A stretch of 18,839 bases of DNA from an uncultured Collinsella sp. (GCA_900549655.1 UROZ01000029.1:1-18839); one strand, 5' to 3'. Positions 1 to 7,058 are shown, counted from the stretch's first letter. The notes: generated by a model from the letters alone, not told the origin. Numbers and translations: made by a program.

Positions 1-4
1 TGCA

Positions 5-178
5 AGATGGGAGGCGATCCGACTTAACCTTAACGGCTCAGGCGCGTCGTCCGATCTGCGACGCGAACATCCCGAGCCAAGAGGAATTACGGTTACTGGT
101 ACAGCCGGGGACTTGCACCCCGATTCTCCCAAACGCGCAGGAAAACCGCGCATTCGTGCGTCTCCGCACCACCATCTA
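5..178 (-). ncRNA. Cobalamin (B12) riboswitch
   Basis: Read on the minus strand, this stretch carries the conserved cobalamin-riboswitch core: GGGTGCAAGTCCCCGGCTGT (about 120 to 101), followed by GTAACCGT and, near the left edge, a B12-box-like AAGTCGGATCGCC. Between these blocks are paired helices: GAGCC at 74-78 with GGCTC at 35-39, enclosing CGACGC at 59-64 with GCGTCG at 44-49. The element starts next to a predicted promoter and points towards position 1, so it should control a gene beyond the left edge, typically a B12 transport, B12 synthesis or B12-independent isoenzyme gene. The expression platform is outside the window. Exact ends are approximate. Confidence 0.82.
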
Positions 179-186
179 GGCCATCG

Positions 187-215
187 ATTATTACTGTCGA
201 TATGGTAGCACGCAA
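187..215 (-). promoter_or_regulatory. Promoter of the cobalamin riboswitch transcript
   Basis: On the minus strand TTGCGT (210-215) and AATAAT (187-192) are separated by 17 bp. The -10 box matches TATAAT at five of six positions; the -35 matches at three. The predicted start, near 180, coincides with the 5' end of the riboswitch, which supports the call. Confidence 0.55.
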
Positions 216-306
216 AAGGGCCCCGCACACAGGCGAAGCCCAAGGTAAAAGCTATGGTTTGCGATAGGGAGGACTGTCGTCGGACCTTGCAAGAACAGCT
301 CGTTTC

Positions 307-458
307 AAAACTATGCCGGATTACGGGGCTGATTCAGCACTTCGCAACCATATCAACCATTTTCGAAAATCAACGACTCATCTACCTGCGGTTTTAAAAG
401 CGCGAATTTCGGTATGCTCGAGGTTCGGCACTCCAGCCCCGTAAACCGGCATAGTTTT
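307..458. repeat. 152-bp element bounded by 24-bp inverted repeats
   Basis: The ends are 24-bp inverted repeats, 307-330 and 435-458, matching at 23 of 24 positions (the single difference is at 320 against 445). The interior has no credible ORF and includes a perfect 12-bp palindrome, ATTTTCGAAAAT, at 359-370. No clear target-site duplication flanks it. It fills most of the gene-free stretch from about 216 to 527, between the riboswitch promoter and the end of the aarF-like gene. It could be a MITE-like or other dispersed intergenic repeat, or a structured RNA; copy number in the genome would decide. Confidence 0.6.
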
Positions 459-527
459 GTTCGGACCAGCCCACGCCGGCGCGACGCAAGGCAAAATGAT
501 CCGTTTTATTCTGTCCCCCAGGGGTCA

Positions 528-2291
528 TTACCGCTTGCCGCCGTGACTGTTGCGCCAGATCTCGCGGCCCAGCATCAGCGCCAACACCAGCGCGCTCACG
601 TAGCCCATAAAGCCAATGACCGGGATACCAAACACAACCGGTTCGATGCGCGCGTAGTACACCACCGACGAACCGATAAAAAGACCGGCGATCACAATTG
701 CCATCGACATGCGGTCGATAATTCCACCCAGCTGTCGCAGCGCCTTATCGCTGCTCATGATCTGCGTGTTCACCTTAAGCTGGCCGCGCGTGAGCATGCG
801 CGACGCCAAGCCCAGATACTCGGCCGCCTCGAGCGAGCCTTTTGCCGCGCGATAGCTGCTCGCGGCAAGATCGCGCCCCATATCGCGCACGCGCGCATAG
901 GTGCTCTTCTCGTTTTTGATATGCATCTGGATGATCTGGATCATGTTGACGTTGGGCATGTACTCGGTCAGCAGGCCCTCGAGCGTCACCATGCCGCGGG
1001 CGAACATCGTCACCACGCTCGGCAGCTCAACATCGTTCTCGCGCGCCAAATTTAGTAGCGAGGTCAAAAACTCGCCGATATCAAGATCCTTAAGGTCAAG
1101 ACCCGCGAAGTCAGCAACGATAAAGTCCAGATCGGACAAAAAGGCCGAATGGTCAAGCTCGGCCGAGTCGCCGCGCGTCACGGCAAAGCGCATAAGCGAG
1201 TCCTTGAGCTTGGGAACGTCACCCTCGGCCACGGCGAAAATCATGTCCTTAACGATGCCACGGTCGTGGCTCGACATGCGTCCGACCATGCCCAAGTCGA
1301 TAAAGTAAACGATGCCGTCCTTGAGGATGATGTTTCCCGCATGCGGGTCGGCATGGAAAAAGCCGTCATCGAGCACCTGCGTCGAATAGTCCTCGACAAT
1401 CGCCGAGCCAATCTTTTCCAGGTCATAGCCCTCGGCCACCAGGCGCTCGGGATCGGCAATCGAGATGCCGTCAATGTAGTCCATGACCACCACGTGTTCG
1501 GTGCAAAGGTCCAGGTAGGACTTAGGACACGACACGCCATGGACGCTCTTATGGAACTCATAGAAATCGTTGAGGTTTTTGGCCTCAGCCAAAAAGTTGG
1601 TCTCCTCGCGAAACGAGGCCCACAGTTCCTCGACGACGGCATGCAAGTCAACAAACTGGTCGGTGTTGACGAACTTGGAAACGATGCGCACCACCGAACG
1701 AATGATGTCGATGTCCTGCGCCATGACCTGCTGCGCGCCGGGGCGCTGCACCTTAACGGCCACGTCCTCGCCCGTCACCAGACGGGCACGGTGAACTTGC
1801 GCGAGCGACGCGCTTCCGAGCGGGTTGGGGTCGATGGCGTCGAACATCTGCCCCAAGCGCTGGCCGTACTCCTCTTCCAGACAGCGGAGCACTACCTCAT
1901 ACGGCACCGGCTCTACGTCGGAGCGCAGGCGACGCAGCTCGTCGCAAAACCGCTGCGGCAAGATCTCGGAGCGGTTGGCCAGGATCTGCCCCATCTTGAC
2001 GAACATGGGGCCGAGCTCCTCGAGCAGGCGGCGCAAGCGAACCGGCGTGAGGTTATCCCACACACGGTACTTTTTGACCAAGCGAACAATCTGCCCGATG
2101 CGTTCGCGACGACCCGCCGGCGTGAGCTGGTATTCCTCGTCCGGCGCCATCGCGTCGGGCTCTTCGGGCACCATATCGACAGCGCGCGGCTTTTTGCGAG
2201 CGCCCGAGACGGCGGCATCGACCTCATCGACAACCGCCGCCTCGTCACCCAAAGGATCTAGATTGTTGTAATCGGTGGTGGAATCTGCCAT
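528..2291 (-). CDS. ABC1/UbiB-family atypical kinase (AarF-like)
   Basis: A 587-aa protein of the UbiB/ABC1 atypical kinase family, members of which bind ATP and support quinone or membrane-lipid homeostasis. Visible motifs are the KxGQ signature (KMGQ, 99-102), the A-rich-loop equivalent GSASLAQVH (159-167), the VAVKVQRPG lysine strand (177-185), the catalytic loop HADPHAGN (313-320) and the metal-binding FIDLG (Asp332, DLG instead of DFG). The ExD-like segment reads REETNF, with Asn where Asp is usual. Two hydrophobic helices at about 528-542 and 556-574 should anchor it in the membrane. The N-terminal 50 residues are acidic and probably disordered. It starts 8 bp after the stop of the phasin-like gene with a weak ribosome binding site, so the two are probably translationally coupled. 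The family is clear; the substrate is not. Confidence 0.9.
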   Translation of the reverse strand: MADSTTDYNNLDPLGDEAAVVDEVDAAVSGARKKPRAVDMVPEEPDAMAPDEEYQLTPAGRRERIGQIVRLVKKYRVWDNLTPVRLRRLLEELGPMFVKMGQILANRSEILPQRFCDELRRLRSDVEPVPYEVVLRCLEEEYGQRLGQMFDAIDPNPLGSASLAQVHRARLVTGEDVAVKVQRPGAQQVMAQDIDIIRSVVRIVSKFVNTDQFVDLHAVVEELWASFREETNFLAEAKNLNDFYEFHKSVHGVSCPKSYLDLCTEHVVVMDYIDGISIADPERLVAEGYDLEKIGSAIVEDYSTQVLDDGFFHADPHAGNIILKDGIVYFIDLGMVGRMSSHDRGIVKDMIFAVAEGDVPKLKDSLMRFAVTRGDSAELDHSAFLSDLDFIVADFAGLDLKDLDIGEFLTSLLNLARENDVELPSVVTMFARGMVTLEGLLTEYMPNVNMIQIIQMHIKNEKSTYARVRDMGRDLAASSYRAAKGSLEAAEYLGLASRMLTRGQLKVNTQIMSSDKALRQLGGIIDRMSMAIVIAGLFIGSSVVYYARIEPVVFGIPVIGFMGYVSALVLALMLGREIWRNSHGGKR

Positions 2292-2299
2292 CTGCGCTG

Positions 2300-2716
2300 C
2301 TACTCGGCCTCTTCGGTATCCTTCGCATCGTCGGGCTCAACGGACTCGACGGGCACCGAGGTCACGTTGTCCTCGACCGAATCGACGATGTCGCGCACAT
2401 GGGCCAGGAAGGCCGTGCGCTCGGGGGCGGTCATGACGCGGACCCGGGCAAGGATGAGCTCGTCAAGCACGCGCTGGGCCGCGGTCTCGCCCTGCATGCC
2501 CAAGCGCTCGGTCAGATCGGAGATGGTACCGCCGGCCTGCTCGAACATGTCGGACACACTGCGGGCGATATCGGGGGTGGCGGTGTCCTTGCGGACCTGC
2601 TCGCCCTTGGTGTTAAGGTCGTCGAGGACCTTCTTGCCGCCTTCGACAGCAACGGCGGCAGCGCCAAAGCCCACGTTAATGGCGCCGTTAACAAGCTGAT
2701 CGAGTTTCATAACCAT
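2300..2716 (-). CDS. Phasin-like helical protein
   Basis: A 138-aa, mostly helical, acidic-tailed protein resembling phasin/PhaF-type proteins (COG3937-like) that are often found beside AarF-like kinases. The N-terminal 25 residues have a weakly amphipathic, Ala/Val/Gly-rich helix; residues 30-120 are charged and coiled-coil-like; the tail is Asp/Glu-rich. The ATG at 2716 is preferred because GGAG (2723-2726) lies 6 bp upstream; a TTG further upstream at 2728 overlaps that site and is unlikely. It is the first gene of a probable two-gene operon with the kinase, separated by 8 bp. No polyhydroxyalkanoate synthase is visible here, so a role on storage granules is not supported; a membrane-associated or kinase-accessory role is an inference. 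Confidence 0.7.
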   Translation of the reverse strand: MVMKLDQLVNGAINVGFGAAAVAVEGGKKVLDDLNTKGEQVRKDTATPDIARSVSDMFEQAGGTISDLTERLGMQGETAAQRVLDELILARVRVMTAPERTAFLAHVRDIVDSVEDNVTSVPVESVEPDDAKDTEEAE

Positions 2717-2751
2717 GGTTATCTCCAATCACAAACAACTGCATTGGCGTT

Positions 2752-2781
2752 CTTGTACCCAAGATTGAGCGAAAGCGACAA
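2752..2781 (-). promoter_or_regulatory. Possible promoter of the phasin-aarF operon
   Basis: TTGTCG (2776-2781) and TACAAG (2752-2757) on the minus strand are 18 bp apart, each matching the consensus at four of six positions. They lie about 35 bp upstream of the phasin-like start codon. Weak, motif-only evidence. Confidence 0.3.
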
Positions 2782-2815
2782 AGCGTTTTAGCGCTATTCG
2801 ATCGACGGGAAATCC

Positions 2816-4339
2816 CTACCTCACGTTGTCATTCATCGCGAAAGAGTTCTTCATGGCGCAGCTCGTGGTGTAAAGCACCTTGCCCAGCAGGGCATCGGTC
2901 TCCACGCGAACACGCTCGGCAAAGGCCTCGTTGGCGCGTGCAAGCTCGGCAGGCACCTCGACCTCGGGCAGAGCGGCTACGGCAGCGTCGACGTCATGGA
3001 TCTGCTTGTGGCCCATGCCACCGATCTTCTCCTGATAATCCTCGACCGCGCGGCCGCACTCATGGAAACGGACGTCGGCCAGGGCACCGATCAGGCGGTT
3101 GGCCCAGTAGAAGTTTTCGGACGTCACGCGAGCCTGCGTGTCGGCATAGTACTCGGGCATGGTCTCGACGTTGGCGTACAGCGGAACCAGCGCGTTAAAC
3201 GAGTTGGAGCCAAAGGCCATCCACTGCACGGCGCGATACGCCGGCTGCGCATAGGGGCGCAGCTGCAACACGGCGAGCTGGCTGTTGCGGTTGATGCCGA
3301 TGGGGCGATAGGCGCCACGCGTAGCGGGCGTGCCCTTGCTGCCGTAGCAGTCGTACTCCGTGCCCTGGTAGTGGCTCGAGAGTACGTACTTAATGTCCTC
3401 GATGGTCACCTTGCGCTCGGGCACGCGGCTCCAGGGGATATCGTCGCTCTCGGGCGTGTAGTCGGCGTCGGGGCCATCCCACACGTCGCTGGGGTTGAGG
3501 CAGCGCTGCATGTACCAGGCGCGCGGCGTGTTGTAGACATGGTCGCTGTCGCTGTGCGAGCCAAAGGCCTCGCGCGGGTTAAAGACGGCAGCCGGGCCGT
3601 CGCTCTCGACGCCCAGCGTCAGGTCCAGATGCCACTCGGCCATCCAGGCGCGCAGGTCGGCGGAGCACATGTGGTCGGCCTGGGCGCCCTCGGCGTCATC
3701 CAGGTCAAAGCTGTCGATACCCAATTGGTTGGGCATGGTCACATAGGCGTCATCGGGCACACGCTTGGCAATCCAATGATGGCCGCCGATGGTCTCAAGC
3801 CACCAGATCTCGTCCACGTCGCTAAAGGCGATGCCGTTGTTCTCGTAGGTGCCGTAGCGCTCGAGCAGGTCGCCCAGGATACGAACGCCGTCGCGGGCGG
3901 ACTTGGCGTACGGCAGGACTAGGGTAACCATGTCCTCCTCGCCCAGGCCACCAGGCTGCGCCGGAACGTATCCGTCCTCGCCCTCGTTGCCCTTGGCGGG
4001 CACGTAGTCCACAAGCGGGTCGGCACCGCGGACGCGCTCGTTGGTGGTGAGCGTCTCGGTTGCGGACATGCCCACATTGAGCTCGTTGAAACCGGCCTCG
4101 GCCCAGATGCCGTGGCCCGGGACAACATCGGGGACGCTCGTGTAGCGCATGGGGTTATCGGGCAGCTCAACGGTCAGGTGACTCAGGACGCTCGTGTAGA
4201 CGCGCGGCTGCTCGTCGGGATGCACTACGCGCATGCGCTTGGGCTCAAACACCCCGTTGGACGAGTCCTCGTTACGCGCGACAAGCGTCGACCCGTCGTA
4301 GCTCGCGTTCTTACCAACCAAAATCGTTGTGCACGGCAT
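2816..4339 (-). CDS. C69-family dipeptidase (PepD-like)
   Basis: A 507-aa protein of peptidase family C69, Ntn-hydrolase-fold dipeptidases that cleave a broad range of dipeptides, usually in the cytoplasm. The N-terminus reads MPCTTILVGKNASYDGST, the family's hallmark start, with Cys3 the expected nucleophile; the following VARNEDS is also characteristic. Other family-typical stretches are GHGIWAEAG (about 85) and EIWWLETIGGHHW (about 180-192). Length is normal for the family. The ATG at 4339 is chosen because AAGGAGG (4346-4352) lies 6 bp upstream; the in-frame ATG at 4345 abuts the ribosome binding site and cannot be used. There is no signal peptide. It is a monocistronic gene between folD and the phasin-like gene. 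A Pro before the Cys means more than Met removal is needed to expose the nucleophile. Confidence 0.93.
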   Translation of the reverse strand: MPCTTILVGKNASYDGSTLVARNEDSSNGVFEPKRMRVVHPDEQPRVYTSVLSHLTVELPDNPMRYTSVPDVVPGHGIWAEAGFNELNVGMSATETLTTNERVRGADPLVDYVPAKGNEGEDGYVPAQPGGLGEEDMVTLVLPYAKSARDGVRILGDLLERYGTYENNGIAFSDVDEIWWLETIGGHHWIAKRVPDDAYVTMPNQLGIDSFDLDDAEGAQADHMCSADLRAWMAEWHLDLTLGVESDGPAAVFNPREAFGSHSDSDHVYNTPRAWYMQRCLNPSDVWDGPDADYTPESDDIPWSRVPERKVTIEDIKYVLSSHYQGTEYDCYGSKGTPATRGAYRPIGINRNSQLAVLQLRPYAQPAYRAVQWMAFGSNSFNALVPLYANVETMPEYYADTQARVTSENFYWANRLIGALADVRFHECGRAVEDYQEKIGGMGHKQIHDVDAAVAALPEVEVPAELARANEAFAERVRVETDALLGKVLYTTSCAMKNSFAMNDNVR

Positions 4340-4401
4340 GCGCATCCTCCTTAAGCGAAGAAATCAAACGATAACAGTGTATCGCTTCGACACGAAAAGG
4401 G

Positions 4402-4430
4402 CGAAACCACGGCTTCGGCAGCCCCTGTGG
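4402..4430 (-). terminator. Possible terminator after folD
   Basis: On the minus strand CCAC plus GGCT pair with AGCC plus GTGG around a GCCGA loop (with a 3-nt bulge), followed by TTTCGCCCTTTT. It lies just downstream of the folD stop. The stem is modest and the T-tract interrupted. Confidence 0.35.
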
Positions 4431-4440
4431 GCAAAAACGC

Positions 4441-5295
4441 CTATTTCGATGCGCGCTCCGCCGCCTCGATCACGTGTTTGGCGAGAATTGCGGTGGTCAC
4501 AGCCCCCACGCCGCCCGGCACGGATGTGATGGCGCCAACGATCGGTTCCGCAGCATCAAAATCCACGTCGCCGACCAGTTTTCCGGCAGCCTCGTCCCAA
4601 TTAATGCCAACATCGATGATCGTCTGGCCCTCGCGAACGGCATCCGCGCCAATCGTGCTCGCGCGTCCAACGGCCGCAACAACGATATCGGCAGAACGGC
4701 ACTCGGCAGCAAGATCGCGTGTATGCGTATGGCACGTCGTCACCGTGGCATTGCGAGCCGTAAGCATGGCGGCAACGGGACGACCAATCACCAGAGACCG
4801 ACCGACGACCGCAACCTTGGCCCCATCCAGCTCAACACTGTAATGGTCCAGCAACGCCAACACGGCCTCGGCCGTGCAGGGAGCAAAGCCCTCGCCACGA
4901 CCCGAAAGCGTGGTAAGCAGCGAGGCCGGCGTCATGGAGTCAACATCCTTGGCGGGATCGAGCGCCGCGGCAGCCGCATCCTCGTCAAGTCCAGCGGGCA
5001 GCGGGCGAAACACTAGGCAGCCATGAACAGCGGGGTTGGCATTGATGTCCTTAATAGCCGCCAGCAGTTCATCCTGCGAAACATCGGCGGGAAGCAAAAC
5101 GCGGCGAGCCTCAATGCCAACCTTCTCGCAGCGCTTGAGGGCACCGCGCTCGTAGGACAGGTCGTCCTCGCGCTCGCCCACGCGAACGATGGCGAGCGTC
5201 GGCACAACGCCGCGCTCACGCAAGGCGGCACAGCGAACAGCAAGTTCCTCGGTCAGCGCGCGAGCAACAGGAGCACCCTTCAGTAGCTCAGCCAT
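4441..5295 (-). CDS. folD: FolD-like methylene-THF dehydrogenase, cyclohydrolase residues altered
   Basis: A 284-aa FolD homologue. FolD normally oxidises 5,10-methylene-THF to methenyl-THF with NAD(P)+ and hydrolyses that to 10-formyl-THF. Family landmarks seen: Tyr48 in the substrate site, KDVDS (116-120; Asp119 equals the folate-binding Asp), the nucleotide-binding VVGRSLVIGRP (163-173), DVGIN and SVPGGVGAVT near the C-terminus. The catalytic Lys four residues after the Tyr (Lys54 in E. coli) is Ala52, and the Gln of the usual VQLPLP motif (Gln98 in E. coli) is Phe96. A dehydrogenase-only role is therefore likely. The ATG at 5295 has a GAGG 6 bp upstream, inside the end of fchA, and begins 2 bp after the fchA stop, so the two should be co-translated. 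An upstream in-frame extension to 5361 lies within fchA and lacks support. Confidence 0.9.
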   Translation of the reverse strand: MAELLKGAPVARALTEELAVRCAALRERGVVPTLAIVRVGEREDDLSYERGALKRCEKVGIEARRVLLPADVSQDELLAAIKDINANPAVHGCLVFRPLPAGLDEDAAAAALDPAKDVDSMTPASLLTTLSGRGEGFAPCTAEAVLALLDHYSVELDGAKVAVVGRSLVIGRPVAAMLTARNATVTTCHTHTRDLAAECRSADIVVAAVGRASTIGADAVREGQTIIDVGINWDEAAGKLVGDVDFDAAEPIVGAITSVPGGVGAVTTAILAKHVIEAAERASK

Positions 5296-5297
5296 GG

Positions 5298-5930
5298 CTA
5301 TCCTCTCTTCCTTGCAGCGTCGGCGGCGCGGCGCGCCAGCGCATCGGCGCGCGGCAACCATGTGTCGAGCAGCTCATCACACGCCGTCTCGAGCTCCTCG
5401 GCACGAACGCGATCTTTCATAGACGTGGTGTTCGCAAAGAGCGTCAAGCTCGCGCCCTGCATAGCGGCACGGCAGAACACGGCGCCGCACGCCACATCGG
5501 ACAGCAGCTGACGCGAACCCTTGTCGGCCATGTCCTCGAGCAGCGCCAGCGCACGCCCGCAGGCATCCATAATGCGATACGGCGGCATAGCGGCCACATG
5601 CAGCGCATCCTGAATCGCGGTCGCTCGAGCCGGATCGTCACGCGGAATACCGTACGCCGCGGACACCCGCCTGTAGGCACGAACGTCCTCGGAAACCAAC
5701 TCGACAAGCTCCTGGGCCAGCTCATCAGCCTGGGCAAACGCGCGCGTCAGGTCATCCGCACGATCAGCAAGCGCGGGATTAGTCGCACCGTAGCGGGCAA
5801 CCATTCCGCACAGCGAGGCGCCCAGCGCGCCCACAAAGGCGCTCGCGCTGCCACCGCCGGGAACCGGCTCGCGCGCGGCAAGCGCCTCGGCAAACCCGCG
5901 GCAGGTCTTGTCCATCATCTCTTGGCTCAT
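5298..5930 (-). CDS. fchA: Methenyl-THF cyclohydrolase / cyclodeaminase family (FchA-like)
   Basis: A 210-aa protein with the formimidoyl-THF cyclodeaminase/cyclohydrolase (FTCD_C, FchA) fold. The signature PVPGGGSASA (about 22-31) opens the folate-binding site, followed by the typical Ala/Gly-rich helices. Length fits stand-alone FchA proteins, which interconvert 5,10-methenyl-THF and 10-formyl-THF. The alternative is formimino-THF cyclodeamination in histidine degradation, but no hut genes are present, and the 2-bp spacing to a FolD homologue lacking cyclohydrolase residues supports cyclohydrolase. Two starts are possible: the ATG at 5930 has AAGG 9 bp upstream, whereas the ATG at 5936 has it only 3 bp away, so 5930 is preferred. 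It is the first gene of a two-gene operon with folD. Confidence 0.86.
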   Translation of the reverse strand: MSQEMMDKTCRGFAEALAAREPVPGGGSASAFVGALGASLCGMVARYGATNPALADRADDLTRAFAQADELAQELVELVSEDVRAYRRVSAAYGIPRDDPARATAIQDALHVAAMPPYRIMDACGRALALLEDMADKGSRQLLSDVACGAVFCRAAMQGASLTLFANTTSMKDRVRAEELETACDELLDTWLPRADALARRAADAARKRG

Positions 5931-5956
5931 ACGCATGCACCTTCAAGTCATATACA

Positions 5957-5982
5957 TCGGTCGGGTGGAAACCGCCGACCGA
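5957..5982 (-). promoter_or_regulatory. Hairpin in the fchA leader
   Basis: TCGGTCGG (5957-5964) and CCGACCGA (5975-5982) form a perfect 8-bp stem, extended by two or three inner pairs. It lies between the predicted promoter and the fchA ribosome binding site, with no T-tract after it. It could be an operator or a leader structure. Confidence 0.4.
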
Positions 5983-6007
5983 CCGCATCGATCACATAAT
6001 GGTGCTA

Positions 6008-6036
6008 AGTCTAGCCCATAAGTACATAAGCGTCAG
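6008..6036 (-). promoter_or_regulatory. Predicted promoter of fchA-folD
   Basis: CTGACG (6031-6036) and TAGACT (6008-6013) on the minus strand are 17 bp apart, each matching the sigma-70 consensus at four of six positions. Transcription would start near 6001, giving a leader of about 70 nt that contains the hairpin at 5957-5982. Confidence 0.45.
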
Positions 6037-6093
6037 CGCACCTGGCCATCGCGGATTTCTATGACGAACGATAGGCGTCGGCACCGCAAACAT

Positions 6094-6110
6094 GGAACAC
6101 ATGGCCCACC
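6094..6110 (+). repeat. 17-bp upstream motif, copy 1
   Basis: GGAACACATGGCCCACC, found again upstream of the second lipoprotein gene with one change (GGGACACATGGCCCACC at 7059-7075). In both places a GAG follows a few bases later. It is a candidate regulator-binding site or a relic of the duplication. Confidence 0.45.
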
Positions 6111-6164
6111 TTTCGAGACTTCCGGGCAGCGGCAACTGGGGCATACATATAGGTAAGGAGCCCT

Positions 6165-6212
6165 ATGTTGGGGCAAGCTCATCACGGCACCGGACGACGA
6201 ATGGAAGAATAA
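6165..6212 (+). CDS. Possible 15-aa leader peptide
   Basis: A short ORF reading MLGQAHHGTGRRMEE is preceded by AAGGAG with 4-bp spacing and ends about 95 bp before the first lipoprotein gene. The only evidence is the good ribosome binding site; the region upstream of the second lipoprotein has no equivalent. It could be chance. Confidence 0.2.
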   Translation: MLGQAHHGTGRRMEE

Positions 6213-6306
6213 CCGCACAGTAAACAAAGACATCATGCGCATGCGTAACCGCCGCCCCAGCGATCCGCGGCACACGATGTCCCTGGCAGACAAGGAGGAC
6301 GCCACC

Positions 6307-6906
6307 ATGATGAAAAAGACCCTATCAATCCTTTCCCTTTGCATCGCCCTCTTTGCCGCGCTCGCCCTTGTGGGCTGCGGCGGGAGCGCATCGGGCGGCG
6401 GCAGCGCCCCCAAGAGCGAGAGCAAGGAAAAGGCCCCCGTCGCCAAGAAGACCGACTACATCTGGTTTAAGGTCGAGATGCCCGAGGGCGTCGGCGTAAG
6501 CGACTCTGCCGGCAAGAATGCCGACAGGGTCCAGCTCACCTTCCCCGAAGACGAGAACGCCTCGGCCGATCGCTTTATCCCCGTTTGGAAAAAAGCGCTG
6601 ACGGCCGAGGAATCCCACGCCGACCAGGCGGAAAAGAAGGGGGATACGTTCCAGTGGAAGGATGGCGGGTCCGTCGAGTATAACGGCAGGACGTGGCTCG
6701 TCGGAACATACGAGGACAACAGCGGCATCTCAACCATGCTTTTTACCGATGTTGAGCCGGGAAGCGTCTACGTCCTCATCTCGAACTTCGACCAGCACAA
6801 GAAAGAAGCCGAGGCACTCCTCAACTCCATCGAGTTCCCCGATGACATGGAAGAGGCAGTTTCCGAGGCACGCGAAGTCGAGATTTCGAGCATCGAGATC
6901 AAGTAA
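6307..6906 (+). CDS. Lipoprotein of unknown function, tandem copy 1
   Basis: A 199-aa secreted lipoprotein. The signal peptide MMKKTLSILSLCIALFAALA ends in a lipobox LVGC with Cys24 as the lipidation site. A Gly/Ser/Lys linker to about residue 50 leads into a domain that begins YIWFKVEMPEGV and contains DRFIPV, YNGRTW, FTDV and SVYVLI. The pattern suggests a small beta-sheet extracellular domain, and no enzyme motif is seen. AAGGAGG lies 8 bp before the ATG at 6307. The gene has its own terminator and a paralogue of equal length directly downstream. It should sit on the outer face of the membrane. The role is unknown. Confidence 0.85.
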   Translation: MMKKTLSILSLCIALFAALALVGCGGSASGGGSAPKSESKEKAPVAKKTDYIWFKVEMPEGVGVSDSAGKNADRVQLTFPEDENASADRFIPVWKKALTAEESHADQAEKKGDTFQWKDGGSVEYNGRTWLVGTYEDNSGISTMLFTDVEPGSVYVLISNFDQHKKEAEALLNSIEFPDDMEEAVSEAREVEISSIEIK

Positions 6907-6975
6907 CGGGACACCCGCACGCGCCTACGCGCACCCGCGCACATGCGCCCCATTAAAACAACGGGCGCCCAACCC

Positions 6976-7010
6976 GGGGAGGGCCGACAGCACCAGCCCT
7001 CCCCTCTTTT
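6976..7010 (+). terminator. Terminator after lipoprotein copy 1
   Basis: GGGGAGGGC (6976-6984) pairs perfectly with GCCCTCCCC (6996-7004) around an 11-nt loop, followed by TCTTTT. A strong intrinsic terminator about 70 bp after the stop. Confidence 0.85.
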
Positions 7011-7058
7011 GCGCCCGAACATATTGCCACTTAACGGCGCAAATCCGGCCCTCAGAAT

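Noticed and set aside
1..180. tRNA or other small RNA gene on the plus strand
   Set aside because: No cloverleaf can be drawn on the plus strand; the minus strand matches the cobalamin riboswitch core.
486..527. Intrinsic terminator after the aarF-like gene
   Set aside because: CCCCTGGGG and a weak TGACCC/GGATCA pairing followed by TTTT occur here, but the stems are short or mismatched with a long loop.
1149..2261. A 370-codon open frame on the plus strand, antisense to the aarF-like gene
   Set aside because: Composition (His, Arg and Val rich) and lack of motifs mark it as a shadow of the UbiB-family gene.
2996..3922. A 308-codon open frame antisense to the C69 dipeptidase
   Set aside because: No start signal or domain; the minus-strand dipeptidase explains the region.
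5937..6060. THF riboswitch upstream of fchA
   Set aside because: The conserved THF riboswitch blocks I know are not present; only a simple hairpin is seen.
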